Source of the DNA: Carex sylvatica
Taxonomy: Eukaryota > Streptophyta > Magnoliopsida > Poales > Cyperaceae
Direction of reading: 5' to 3'
DNA: 64,000 nt
Assembly: GCA_964058845.1 (NCBI GenBank)
Contig: CAXKVR010000451.1
Span: 1 to 64,000 of the forward strand
The notes under the pieces are model-generated. The model did not search any database. It was not told where the DNA came from and was given only the letters and a program-made list of their open reading frames with translations. A program made the position numbers and the translations under genes. Below, piece by piece: positions 11,998 to 27,761 of this stretch; the stretch's first letter is position 1, and each line of letters begins with the position of its first letter.

Positions 11998-14900
11998 ATG
12001 CGTAGATCTTCTAGACGGTGGAGAGACCCACAAGCGACTGCAGCGGGTCCAGATGCTATGGATCCGCCTGTAGCGGGTCCGTCCTCAGTGGATCCGACTG
12101 GAGCGGGTCCATCCTCAGTGGATCCGACTGGAGCGGGTCCATCCTCAGTGGATCCGATTGGAGCGGGTCCGTTCTCGGGTGGAGCGGAGCAGTCGTATGA
12201 GGATATGGCTGGAGGGGAATTTGAGGATCCGACTGGAGCGGATCCGTCATCTCAGACTGGGCGTAGAGATGGTTGGCATGATCCTGACACTTTCAGTCCT
12301 CTTCTATGGACTCATCATGTTAAGCACCGTGTCTCGTTGGCATCTATTGAGGTACGTGATTTTTATACGTAATGTTAAATAGTACTAAAAAATGACACGA
12401 TTTGAGTCTCACAAATTGATAATAAATACAGGACGATGTCATGCTTACGGTGAGGCACCGCAGGTCAGAGATTTCGTTCGTTGCACATCCACTGATGCAG
12501 CGATGCCTCATTAATCTTGGATTGTATCAGATTGCCACCATGCCGCAGAGTAAGATCGATGTATCTCTTATGCATGGTCTAGCCGAGAGATGGCGACCTG
12601 AGACCCATACATTTCATCTTCCGGTTGGGGAGATGACAGTCACACTTGCTGATGTGAGCGCCCTATGGGGTTTACCTATCGATGGTGTCCCCATAGGTGG
12701 CATCTCAGACCATCCAGACCTGCAGATGATGATACCGGAGTTGCTGGGGTGTCATCCAAAAAATCTGCAGAAGAAATTGAAGAAGAAGAAGAAGGATGAG
12801 GATGACTTACGGTTTTCTGGTTACTGTATTTCTCTGGTGGCACTTCGTTCTCACTTCTTTCAGAATCGGATACATCCTGAGACTACTGACGATGATGCGG
12901 TCTTGAGGTACCATTACACCTTTTAAAATAACTTATTAATTCAACAATAATCTCAACTATGTAAAATAACATATTATTTTATATTGTAGGTATACTAGGG
13001 CGTATGTGCTGGACTTGTGTGGGGCAGTCATGTTTGTGGACTCCAGCGGTGACGCGGTCCCGATTATGTTTCTCTCTTTGTTGAGGGACATGCTTTGTCC
13101 ATCGAGGTGGAACTGGGGTGGAGCTGTTCTCACCCACTTATACAGAGCCCTGTGTCATGCTTGTCTGGTAAGTCTGTACTAATTTTGTTATTAAAAATAC
13201 ATTGTTAGTTAAGGTTGAATAAATACCGAGTTCTTATTTTAAGTTAAAATTTCAGGTGAGGAACAAGCAGCTTCACGGACCGCTTCTTTTGCTCCAGCAT
13301 TGGTCGTGGTCACATCTGCCAGTATGTCGGCCAGTTATACCAGATCCACCTCTCCGGTGGAGAGTGCCCGATCCAGATAGATGCCCCGCATATGGTGCCA
13401 TATGGGGCCTTCACCACAGCTATGAGGAGACTGGTAGGGGTGTTTCTTATGTCCGGGGTCAGCTCCAGATGCTCGTAGATGCGAGTATCGATTGGTTTCC
13501 ATATCGTCCATTCTATCAGCACAGGCTTCTGAGTCAGCTCACATTACAGCAGAGATCACTCTGGTATTACCAGGGACCGGTCGTTTATTTCTGGATAGTG
13601 GAGTACCACTATCCCGATCGGGTGTCTCGACAATTTGGGTTAGATGCTTTCATCCCGGAGTACCCGCTAATGGGTAAGGATGGTACTGAGAAGTTCCACA
13701 AGTAAGTACTATGTACTTAATTAGTGTTATCACTTTAATATTGCCAATTTTTTTCATTTTTCTAATTAATTGTACTTGCAGTACGACGCATACTAAGCCC
13801 AAAGTCGACTGGAGGCAGCGTTTCAGCCAGGAGTATGACTGGGCTCGACATCCGGATCAGCACTTATGGAGTCCACCACCTCCTGAGTTAGTGGGTATTG
13901 GTCCCGGGTCTTTGAGATATGATGTATGGTTTCAGAGATACGGCATGCCGTCAGTCTACCTTACCGGTCATTATGGCGACATCCTTCGACGTAGACTGAT
14001 GGATTCATCTAGGAATTACATGCCTTGGGGTCCGGTCAATGCTCACTCGGTAAATACTTAAACCTACTTTAATTAAAAATTATAAATTCTTATTACACTT
14101 CTTATTGTCATAATAATGAAAATATGTTGTGTGCAGGTACTGACAGCCATCAGAGGAGTTGGACACAGCCTAGCCTGCATGGCGAAGGATGCTTGGCGTG
14201 CCATAGGATGTCAAATGCTCCAGCACAGTGCACCAGTCGTGGAGAGAGGTGGTTGGGATGGCCGCCTAGTTGGCATGCTGCGCGATGCTGGGGAGAACAT
14301 CAATTGGAGGGAAATAAAAGATGCACCGCGAGATCCGAATCATGAACGAGTCCCTGTCTACGCCGATGAGATGCCGCCACCTCCTTCAGGTGATTACTCG
14401 ATTAATATTGAAAGTAGGACACACACAATCATTTTATTTTTCTCCGATTCTTTGTTCTAACTAAGTTAACGTTCAATTATGCAGGTGATACCACAGGTTG
14501 GGAGTTCCACGACTGGGTGTTGAATACCCAAGGATGGAACGCTTATAGAAATAAATATGGAGTTCCGACAGAGCTTGGCCAGGTCAGTTACCGGTTTATA
14601 TTGTTTATTGCAGAGTTCTGTGTATGAAGAAAATCTAACATTATTTAAATTTAGGATGGAGCACCTCGTTGGGGTGCCGATGCCGAGTTTAGCGTGGATG
14701 CCCTGTCCCCGGTACGTACAGATGCAGAGGTGATAGGCTCCCACCGACCACGTTATGGAGATACGATGGAGCACGACTACGAGGCTGGTGGGAGTACAGG
14801 GGAGAATGTAGATGGCTTTGCCTCTGCATTATTTGGCGCACCGCCTCCTTCCACGTATCCTCCAACCTGGGGGCAAGATACATGGGACATGCGTACACAG

Positions 14901-15116
14901 TCATCTATACCATTTGATCCATGGGTTTCTGGCACAGGTATGCATGACATGTATACAGAGGTTCAGGAGGATGTGGGAGAGGAGGGTTCAGATGACGACT
15001 TAGGAGATATTAGTCCGCAAAGTCAGACACAGAGGCGCCAGCAGCCACACAGGGATCGCAAAGGCAAAGCAGCTGATAGGTGGGATCCCTCCGGAAAGAA
15101 ACAACGAGGCAGATGA
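11998..15116 (+). CDS. Plant mobile domain (PMD, MAIN-like) protein in the MULE
   Basis: Exons: 11998-12351, 12432-12907, 12990-13167, 13256-13701, 13782-14049, 14137-14389, 14485-14582, 14655-15116. All introns are GT-AG, the joined frame has no stop, and the product is 844 aa. A leader intron (about 10814-11996) probably joins a non-coding exon near the left terminal repeat. Residues 1-118 are low complexity with GAGPSSVDPT repeats. From about residue 130 comes the PMD core: FVAHPLMQRCLINLGLYQI, LMHGLAERWRPETHTFHLP, GEMTVTLADVSALWGLPIDG, then WNWGGAVLTHLYRALC and GPLLLLQHWSWSHLPVCRP. The tail is polar and ends in a basic stretch (RDRKGKAADRW, GKKQRGR), possibly a nuclear signal. PMD proteins include Arabidopsis MAIN and MAIL1 (nuclear, silencing and genome stability) and many transposon-borne relatives. 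A role here, such as counteracting silencing or aiding transposition, is inference. Confidence 0.88.
12073..12180 (+). repeat. 30-bp coding minisatellite in the PMD gene
   Basis: GCGGGTCC recurs at 12073, 12103, 12133 and 12163, an exact 30-bp period with GTGGATCCGACTGGA between. It encodes the decapeptide GAGPSSVDPT. A degenerate unit returns near 12226. Copy number is likely to vary between element copies. Confidence 0.85.
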
Positions 15117-15383
15117 TTTTTTTTTTTTAGTTGTGACTGTAGTATTTTGACTCTGGGACTGTAGTATTATATGTTTGGGACTGTACTATTAGCTTTTTTT
15201 CATTATGACTTTTATGTTGTTATCACTTTACATTTCGTGGTTTTTATTTGCGGGCGTCAAAAAAAAGTTATTAGTTACAACATAATTATAACTAATCAAT
15301 TCTAAAATCGTCTTCCAGCAGACCGCCTGCGGCAGGGCGTGTAGTTCTGAATTAGTTTAAAATAGTTTAATAATACAATTAAA

Positions 15384-15510
15384 TTACAGCAGTTCAACAA
15401 TACAACTAAAATTGAACAATACAACTAAAATTGAACAATACAACTAAAATTGAACAATACAACTAAAGTTCAACAATACAACTAAAGTTATGCAATACAA
15501 TTAAAGTTCG
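15384..15510. repeat. 19-bp tandem repeat between the two MULE genes
   Basis: Units of AACAATACAACTAAAATTG repeat about six times and decay at the edges. The array lies between the two convergent stop codons, so it may fall in one or both 3' ends. Confidence 0.75.
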
Positions 15511-15572
15511 TAGCTTATTTTCACACTAGCAATAGAGTGAAGAACTTCATCTGGCCCGACGTGCGAATAAAC

Positions 15573-18500
15573 CTAAAAACGACCAGATTTTCTTGTACCA
15601 GCGGCAGGTGCAGCATTACTTGTAGATGCTTGGCTGCTAGATGATTGGCTCGCAGGAGGGGGGGGATGTGTTCTACCAGTTGCTTCAGCAACAACTCTAG
15701 CATTTTCTCTTTCATTGTGTGCGTTTATGGCATCTGGACATAACAATATAATTCAGTTACTACTATAATAAAATCATAAATTAGTGTTATACAAAAAAAT
15801 AAAAATACCTGCTGTGCGTCTTTCAGAAACAGAACGACGAGCTCGATTTCCCGACGGTCGCCTACTGCCCATCTCGTCCATGGTCATTACAACACGCTTG
15901 TGTCTCCTTCTCTCCTTTCTTATCCATTCTTCTGAAGGAAGTATTATATCACCGACATATGAAGGCCACTCATGCTGATCGGGATAAGAATGAAAAGATC
16001 CACCCCAAGTGGAAACAAGGTAATCGGTACGATACATGTCAGCAACATAGTAATCCTCACAGTAGTTTCTCACTCGGCATACCGACATCACGTGACTACA
16101 GGGTATGTGACTTAGTTGGGGTCCTTGGCATGTACAGGTTACCATCCTGGCATCTCCGAATTTAACCACGTACTTGCAAGCCCTCTTCACAAACTCCATA
16201 GTGACATCTGGTTTGCGGCTGGTAGGAACGTATTCATTTGGATTTTGCACTTCGAATTCTGTACCATCATTTCCCATCGGGATCACGTTCATAGTTGCAC
16301 CTTTGTCCCTGTGTTGTTTTAGTTTCTCCTCCACCCTTGTTGAAAATGACTGGTTCATCATTATTAATTCTGCGGCCTTAGCACGCCATTCTTGAAACCA
16401 GGCATTTAACTTATAAAATGTGTCTTCTACAATTGCAGCCACAGGTAACATCCGGCTTTGCTTGAATACTGCATTCAGCGACTCGGACCCGTTGGTGGTC
16501 ATAATTCCCCAACGCCAACCTCCATCACGAGATTGATATATTTTCTCGTATGCTGGATCTTCGTTGGCATCTCGCGGATTATTTTTGCCGACCTTCATTA
16601 AGTAGAGATTTGCCTTTGGCATGTACTACAGAAAAATAAGAAAATAAAATAATATAAGTAAACAATTGTACTAAAAAACCGTCGTCTGAAAATACAATAA
16701 TATATGTAAACAACTGTAATATATATACCTTTGCAAAACTGCGAGTCATCTCTACCACCCTTCTCGGCTTTTTCTTTCTGCAATTTCGTTTAAATGTTTC
16801 TAGAACCCACTTGTCATTTTCGGTTGCCTTGGAAAGGTTCTCCACAACGTGTTGCATACACAACCTGTGCACACACTCACCAGTATGTGTTGACCAACCG
16901 TAATGTTCACGATCAAACACAAATTTTATTCCTTTGTGCTAGTCTGATATCACACAGAAAAACTTTCCTTCCCCAATCACCCGTCTTCTTAAAAACTGCA
17001 TAAAAAATCCCCAGTTCTCACCATCCTCTTTACGAACAATTGCAAAGGCCAAAGGCAACAACTGGTTCTCAGCATCATATGCACATGCTATCAGTAAACT
17101 CCCCTCATAACGGCCAGACATGAAGCATGCATCAATGCTGATAACGGGTCTGATGTATGGCACAGCTTGGATACAAGCACCAAAAGCCCATGCTATGCCC
17201 TTGAATTGTTGAGCTCCCTCTATTAGCACTCCTTCTTTATCAAAAAAGGGGCCATGCCACCTCTCATATACAGTACCGACATTTGTACTTGCCATGGCCT
17301 GGAGCAATGGTGCCAGATAGCCGTATGAATCCTTCCAACTACCGAATATTCTGCAAAGTGCAAGTTCACGACCTCTCCACAGCCTGTTGTATTTTGGAGT
17401 TACATATTTGTATTTGTGTCTGACGGTTCTAGCCACCTCCTTGATGCTCATGGATGGATCCTCCTTAATGTCTTCCTCAATTGCATCGGCAATTAGTGAT
17501 GCCGTCAGCTGTGAATGGTCTGTCCTAGTGGATGCAGACTTGCATGTATGGGGTGGTTCACACTTCTTAATCATCCATGCTTCTCCGGCACCTGCAGGGG
17601 TTGCAAAAAGGCGAAACTCGCACCGCGGGTGAGTTTTACACAGCACAACTAACCTTGTTCGATCCATTTTGTGTATTTTACATTCCCAGTTGCCGTGAAC
17701 ATGAGTCTCGTAGATTTTTTTTATAAGTTCATCTATGTTGGTATAAAGTTGCCCTGGGGCAAGTTCGTCATTGTATACAACACGAGGGCCAAAATAACTA
17801 ATGTCTGCCTCTTCAAAAGCTGTGGTATCGTTGAATGTGGTGACCGGATGCTTATTTCCCCGACCTCTAATCGGGAATTTTTCTTCCCTGGATAAACCTG
17901 GTACATTTGCATCGCCATCTGATAAGTCATCAGATTCCCAGATCCATTCGTATTCATCTCCCGTTTCTATTTCATTTTCTGGTATGGCATCAATAGCATC
18001 AACATCAATATCAATATCAGTTCGATTAACGGGTACCGGTCCTGACTCTGGCATAGTTGGAAATCTAGGGATTATGGGTGTCTGTCTGGGTGGTGGTGGT
18101 AAATCTTCAATATTTTCAGGAGAGTTGTGGTGGTACCCTTGGTTGGCATAAGGAGAGTGGTGGTGGTATCTCTGGTTGTCATAAGGAGAGTTGTGGTGGT
18201 ATCCCTGGTTGTCATAAGGGGAGTGGTGGTGGTACCCCTGGTTGTCATAAGGGGAGTGGTGGTGGTACCCCGGGTTGTCATAACCGGAAGGTCCAGCTCC
18301 GGCCGCACTAGAAGGTCCAGCTCCGGCCGCACTAGAAGGTCCAGCCCCACCTCGGGGAACCCTCTTTAAATATATGTCCATTACGGAGACCCCACTAGAC
18401 TCAAATTGAGTGTACACAGCTCTCCACAAATTTACATCTGTTATTGGAAACCTCACAAAGTAAGGTCTACCCCCCGCCCCACCCCTTTGTGAGTTGTCAA

Positions 18501-18684
18501 TCCGTGTAGCCAATTCTATTTCATACCTGTTGGGGTTTACAGCAATCTTTTCGTATATTATCTGCTTAAGTTCCTGAAATGTGGTATGTTCATTAACCTC
18601 GAAGCCAAATGTCGCGTCTTTCGTGTAATACACGCCATCTACACCCTTTTGTAGCTTGCCGCCCATATACAGTGCAACTAACAT
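15573..18684 (-). pseudogene. MuDR-type MULE transposase with one in-frame stop
   Basis: Exons on the minus strand are 18684-16729, 16625-15809 and 15733-15573, with GT-AG introns; the frame spans 977 codons plus the final stop. Residues 1-110 form the N-terminal beta-rich domain of plant MuDR transposases. Residues 113-134 are GAGPSSAA repeats and 135-189 are an 11-residue YDNQGYHHHSP repeat. The MuDR DNA-binding region follows (GQLYTNIDELIKKIYETHVH at 311-330, with conserved Cys and His to about 381). The DDE core comprises D518 (VISIDACFMSGRYEGSLLI), D581 (FFCVISD) and probably E700 (TNGSESLNAVF). A SWIM zinc finger has C816, C818, C828 and H830. Codon 582 is TAG; the same frame then continues with normal family sequence (HKGIKFVFDREHYGWSTHTG). 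TAG is one C-to-T change from CAG. As read, translation would end before the third catalytic residue. Everything else looks intact, so recent inactivation, readthrough or a sequencing error are all possible. Confidence 0.9.
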
Positions 18685-18798
18685 CTTTTACTTAACAAAC
18701 TACATTTAAAAAAAATAATTTTATAAGTATTATAATAATTGTTCAGTAATTATAACGAGCACAATAATAAATGGCTAATTTAAAAAAAAATTACGTGT

Positions 18799-18886
18799 TG
18801 CTACGGTAATGCTACAGCAATGCTACGGTAATGCTACAGCAATGCTACGGTAATGCTACAGTAATGCTACGGTAATGCTACAGTAA
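18799..18886. repeat. 11-bp minisatellite upstream of the transposase
   Basis: Eight 11-bp units alternate between TGCTACGGTAA and TGCTACAGCAA or TGCTACAGTAA, making a 22-bp higher-order period. It lies 115-202 bp before the transposase start codon, between gene and terminal repeat, so it may act as a protein-binding array in the promoter or leader. Confidence 0.85.
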
Positions 18887-19084
18887 TTGACTAATTAGTA
18901 ATAATTAAAAAGAATTTACAAAATAATACCTGTCGTTACAGGAGACGGGCGCGAATTCGATTTTGTTCGGAATGAGGAATGAGGCAGAGAAGAGAGAGAA
19001 TGAGGCAGAAGAGAAAATATAATGCCTATTGGACCGCCAGGGGGGGAGGCGGTTTGCTTGGGGTAGTGGACCGCCCAGGAGTGG

Positions 19085-19244
19085 GGCGGTTTGGTTGGGG
19101 TAGTGGACCGCCTTGGGCCCTGGCGGTTTCCTTCAATAAATGGGCCGCCAGTGGGCCTGGCGGTCGGGGCAGGAATAAAAAAAAAAATGGCAGGGGCATT
19201 GTTAAAATTTAGTTTTTTTTTAGGGTTATTAATAAAAATGGCCG
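19085..19244. repeat. Right terminal inverted repeat of the MULE
   Basis: This is the complement of 10416-10577. Just inside it, at about 19030-19085, an extra GGCGGT...GGGGTAGTGGACCGCC unit is tandemly added, which the left end lacks. It probably holds the transposase promoter. Confidence 0.9.
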
Positions 19245-19257
19245 TACAAAAATAGAA

Positions 19258-19532
19258 AGAGTATTTTGTTTTAACAAATATAGAAAGATTTGACTCATTG
19301 AGTTTGATCCAAAACATATGCATCTGATTCAATGGTACATATTCAAATATTATGTTTTTTTTAGATTATCTGTGAATCAGAGCTTGATTTTCCTCTAATC
19401 AGATGATCCGAATCCAAACTAAAAATAAATAAATCTGAATCATTAAATCCAATCCATAATATATGGATCAATTATAGATCGGACTCAATAAATTAAATCT
19501 TTCTATATTTAATGGGAACAATACACTCTTTC
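19258..19532. repeat. Inverted-repeat MITE, copy 2
   Basis: TTTTAACAAATATAGAAAGA at the left and TCTTTCTATATTTAATGG at the right are the arms; ATTGAGT and ATTCAATGG words fill the centre as in the copy at 920-1215. The large MULE's target duplication abuts its left arm. Confidence 0.6.
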
Positions 19533-20050
19533 TATTTCCGTCATCTTATTTTAATAATTTCTACATAAAAGAAATCCCAAGCAACAACCCAACAAGCATG
19601 AAACATCTCTGCTCTGGAATTGGATCCCGCTATGTTTAGTTTTCAAAGTTTAGGATAGTTTATTTTACTTCTTTCGAGTCTTTTCAGCTTTTACTGTTTC
19701 TGTTGTATTTGTCGCTATTTAATTTTCAATAATTTAGAGAGCATAGTGGGATCAGAAATGAGCTTATTTTTAGCTCATGGTTGAAGGGCTAGGAATTGAG
19801 GAAATGCGCTAACAAGAATAGATGTAATGATGTAAAACTGTTTCTATTTTAGTAATACCAATGCCTACGGGTATTTTCTAAAAAAAAAAAAAAAAATCTC
19901 TGCTCTTAACTCGAGTGAGCATCTATGCGGTACTGTAGGAAATAGAATAATCTCAGACGAGCTAATTATTTTTTAAAACCTATTTACAAGCTGTAAATTT
20001 CATACAAATTTAAATTACAGTCCGAAACACCGAATCGCTTTTCAGCAGTT
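19533..20050. other. Intergenic between MITE and the GDH-proximal MULE
   Basis: No frame, RNA or repeat recognised. An A-run occurs near 19881-19896. Some of this may be the original upstream region of GDH before the 20060-21228 insertion. Confidence 0.35.
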
Positions 20051-20059
20051 CAGCTTGTG

Positions 20060-21228
20060 GAATTTTTTTTCATAAACCATAATTAATAAATAAAAAATTA
20101 GGAAACTAATATGATTGTTTTTTTTTTTTGAAAAATCATAAGACCGAATGGTTCATTCGGTCTCCAAAATTTCATTTTTTCAGACCGAAGGGACCATTCG
20201 GTTTTAACTTTTTTTGTTTTTATTTTTTTCAGTTTTTTTTTATTTTTTCCCATCTGCGGCCACAGAATATCCAGGTGGTGCTAAATAACTGGTCTTTTTC
20301 TGCTGAGCCAGGTGGTGTCATATTCAAACGAGTCTTGATTGTCAGATCGAACTAGTTAGGGAGCAAATGAATGCTAACATATATATGTTTTCTTAGCTCA
20401 TCAAGACTCGTTAAATTAGTAATAGAAAATGTGCAGGTCGGTGCGTCTGAAAGTTTGCGTCTATGATAAACATTTATTATTACTTGAGATATTATCTGAA
20501 CAAAAAAAATTCACAATCAATTGTTGATATCATTTTTAATTTTACAACCTAAAATATGATCGTAATTGAAAAAATAAACTTACTACAATCTTTAGATGAA
20601 AGCTACCAACACAATACAGAGGTCGATCTGTAAAAACACAATATTTTGATGGAGCTTGGTTTTTAGCTGAAAATAATAAAAATAGTGGAGAAGAAGAAAT
20701 CAATCATTTATTGGAAGAAGGAAGAAAATGAATATTTATATTAAAAAAAAAAACATGGAGACCGAATTTATAATTCGATCTCTAATTAAAATTGTCGGAC
20801 CAATAAAACTACTAATAATTATTTCTTTAAAAAAATTAAAAAGTTTATTTTATCTTTATGTTGGAATTATTTACAAAAAGTCATAAGAAACAAACAAAAA
20901 TCGGTTGCAAAAATGATAAAAACAGTAATAAATATTCGAACTTTGTTGAACATAAATGAACATAAATGAAAAAAAAAAAAAAATATATATATATATACAC
21001 ACACATGGAGACCGAATGGACCATTCGGTCTCCAGAAATTAACATTATGCAACCGGCCACACAAAATGAAGAAAAAAAAAGTTAAGGCCGAATAGTCCGT
21101 TCGGTCTGAAAAAAGAAAATTTTGGAGACCGAACGGACCGTTCGGTCCTTATAATCTTTAAAAAAAAAAAACAATCATATTGATTTTCTAATTTTTTATT
21201 TATTAATTATGATTTATGAAAAAAATTT
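20060..21228. mobile_element. Non-autonomous MULE directly upstream of GDH
   Basis: The 9-mer CAGCTTGTG flanks the element exactly (20051-20059 and 21229-21237). Inverted ends of about 150 bp begin AATTTTTTTCATAAA, continue with ATAATTAATAAATAAAAAAT and reach paired palindromes of the type ACCGAATGG/CCATTCGGT (about 20142-20200 and 21010-21150). The interior is AT-rich and non-coding with one more degenerate palindrome near 20760. It is 1169 bp and its right end is 177 bp from the GDH start codon. Confidence 0.9.
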
Positions 21229-21298
21229 CAGCTTGTGCCCGAATCCCCAAAAAGGAAGGGACAAAATTGTCAAATGTTCTTATCCGACCTCGTGTTTC

Positions 21299-21310
21299 CC
21301 CTATTTATAC
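21299..21310 (+). promoter_or_regulatory. Probable TATA box of GDH
   Basis: CCTATTTATACC lies about 100 bp before the start codon and only about 70 bp after the end of the MULE insertion. It is followed by a C/T-rich leader (CTCCGCCTCTCCATCTC), typical of plant core promoters. Confidence 0.55.
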
Positions 21311-21336
21311 CCTGCTCCGCCTCTCCATCTCATTAA

Positions 21337-25908
<4,572 letters not shown>

Positions 25909-26462
25909 AAAATGTGTTTGTTCATTTTTTTTACCATGTCACAATAATTTTCTCCATTGATATTTTTCTTCCTTTTATGTGTCTGTTAGTTTTGTGTAAT
26001 TCACTCCCCCTCAATTTCCTGAGTTCTCCAATAAGCATACAATGGTGATGTTTCAATTGATTTGATTTTGTTGAAGTTCATTTTTTTTAATGTGTATAGG
26101 TACTTAATCAGAGTTCGATTGCAATTCGATTATACTGGACAAAATAAAATGAAATCAATACATGTTAAGATGAACTGACTAAAATGAACCACGAGGGCTA
26201 CAAGAGAAGTTACAATCTGACTTTATCATAGCTAGCAGTTGACAATTTGACATAGAAGAATAACTATAGTACAAAATTAAATTATCCAAATGAAGTGAGT
26301 TAACCAGTTTTAAGGTTGTTATTTAGGAACTTATATTGAGCACAATAGAAAGGCTAAACCAACTGCCGCACTAAAAAAGGCAAAAATAATAATAATGACT
26401 CGAAAACTACTAGACACTCCTCCCTTGTCAAAAGGCCAAGTACAAGAGAAAAATTAGAGTAC
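25909..26462. other. Facing 3' regions of GDH and LIL3
   Basis: The two genes converge with 554 bp between stop codons. The sequence is AT-rich with no repeat or frame recognised; it presumably contains both 3' UTRs and polyadenylation signals. Confidence 0.5.
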
Positions 26463-27761
26463 CTAATTCTTGCCAGAATTGCCCGATGAATTTTCGTCTT
26501 GCCAAGTTGCTTGCCACTGTTTATCATAGAAGGTAGATTCTTCGATAAGCTTCTTTATATTCTCTATATCTTCATTCTTTCTCACAAACAATACGCCAAC
26601 TACTGCTACGAATAGCAAGGTTTTGCAAAAGAAATTTCCCATTTGATCAACAAGACCGGCACCGGTCAGGCTATCCACAAAATAGGCCATGAAAAATCCA
26701 ATCATGGCAGCACGACCTACAATTTTAGAAATTTCAACAAATAAACTGTTAGGTTCCACGCCACAAAAAAATTACGAAAAAGAAAGAAAAAACACTCAAG
26801 TTTTTTAGTGTTTTGCTAGGTAACAAATTTATTTTCAGATCAACTAACAATATATTTTGCCAAGATGTGCAACATGGCAACTGTTGTTTAGCTATATAAA
26901 TGAGAATGTATTAGTTTTACTGAATTAACTATACTAAAATTATGTGTGATGTTAGAAATAGATAAATAATATAGCTGAATGTTTCACTAGCAAGCATTAT
27001 GTACAAATGAAGGAAACAATTGGTTTCAACAAACCATTTAGAAGCTCTGCTTCAGGGAGATGAAACCGCTTGATCCATTGCCACCATGGGATTATTGAGG
27101 TATCAAATACAACCGGTTCATTATTGCTCGATGCCTCTGGGTTATCTTGTAGCCACTTTCTTCTCCTAACCTCTGAAATGGATTACACAGATAATGCTAG
27201 AAGAGATTATTAACCAATCTACACAGGAAAGAAGTTCACAGAGGTCCATTGAAAGATTTTACTCCATCCACAATTTTCTTTTAACATAAATTCTTGAATG
27301 AGGCATTTTATCAAACACCTAATGAGCGCCCAAGAGTAAACTTTTTTGAAATATCATTCAACAAGAAAGTTGGTGCAGTTGCACTTACCGGCATCAATAA
27401 CGGCATCCCAATCTGGTTTACCCCCTTTCTGAAACTGTTTCAAATCCCAAGTACCCCCCACCCATCTCTCGTCTTTAAATGAGGGCACCTCTGCCTTGAC
27501 CGAAGCAGTTCCATTCAAGCTCAAAGACTCCGCCTTTTTCGCCCCCTCTTCTTTCTTCTCGGCTACAGCTACAGGAGAAGACTCTCGCTTCTCCTCTGTT
27601 GCAATGGAGCTTACACTTCCAGCGCCGTTCTCTGTCGATTTTGCTAGGAAGAGAGATTGATTTCTCTTTTGGATAAAACACAACCAATTTCGGCGTGAGA
27701 AATGAGCTCTGTTGAGCGAGGTAGGGAGAGTAGAAGAGAGAGGTGGTGAGAAAGAAGCCAT
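26463..27761 (-). CDS. LIL3: Light-harvesting-like protein 3, chloroplast
   Basis: Exons on the minus strand are 27761-27389, 27172-27035 and 26716-26463; joined they give 254 aa without a stop. LIL3 is a thylakoid LHC-like protein reported to hold and stabilise geranylgeranyl reductase and protochlorophyllide oxidoreductase, supplying phytol and chlorophyllide to chlorophyll synthesis. Residues 1-40 are Ser/Arg-rich without acidic residues, as in a transit peptide, and an acidic/Lys linker follows. The conserved part runs through [31 protein letters not shown] and [20 protein letters not shown]. The LHC motif [20 protein letters not shown] (E167, N170, R172) forms the first membrane helix, and [17 protein letters not shown] forms the second. 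The C-terminus [12 protein letters not shown] is family-typical. It is convergent with GDH and is the same-strand neighbour of OR. Confidence 0.96.

Larger units (their letters stand above)
10416..19244. mobile_element. Large two-gene Mutator-like element (MULE)
   Basis: The ends are CGGCCATTTTTATTAATA on the left and its near-perfect complement on the right. The element is flanked by the identical 9-mer TACAAAAAT (10407-10415 and 19245-19253), the target-duplication length typical of Mutator. The ~160-bp terminal repeats differ by only about three substitutions and a T-run length, suggesting a fairly recent insertion. Between them lie a PMD-protein gene (+) and a MuDR-type transposase gene (-), convergent, with 456 bp between their stop codons. 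This mirrors maize MuDR, where mudrA and mudrB converge, but the second gene here is a PMD gene. The element appears whole; the visible defect is one stop codon in the transposase. It lands beside, or in the edge of, the MITE at 19258. Confidence 0.93.

Noticed and set aside
12018..12250. Overlapping frames in other phases with GSDWSGS or DPLQSDP repeats
   Set aside because: Shadow readings of the 30-bp minisatellite in the real PMD exon.
15363..15510. Possible CRISPR-like regular repeats
   Set aside because: The 19-bp units are directly tandem without spacers, and the DNA is plant nuclear.
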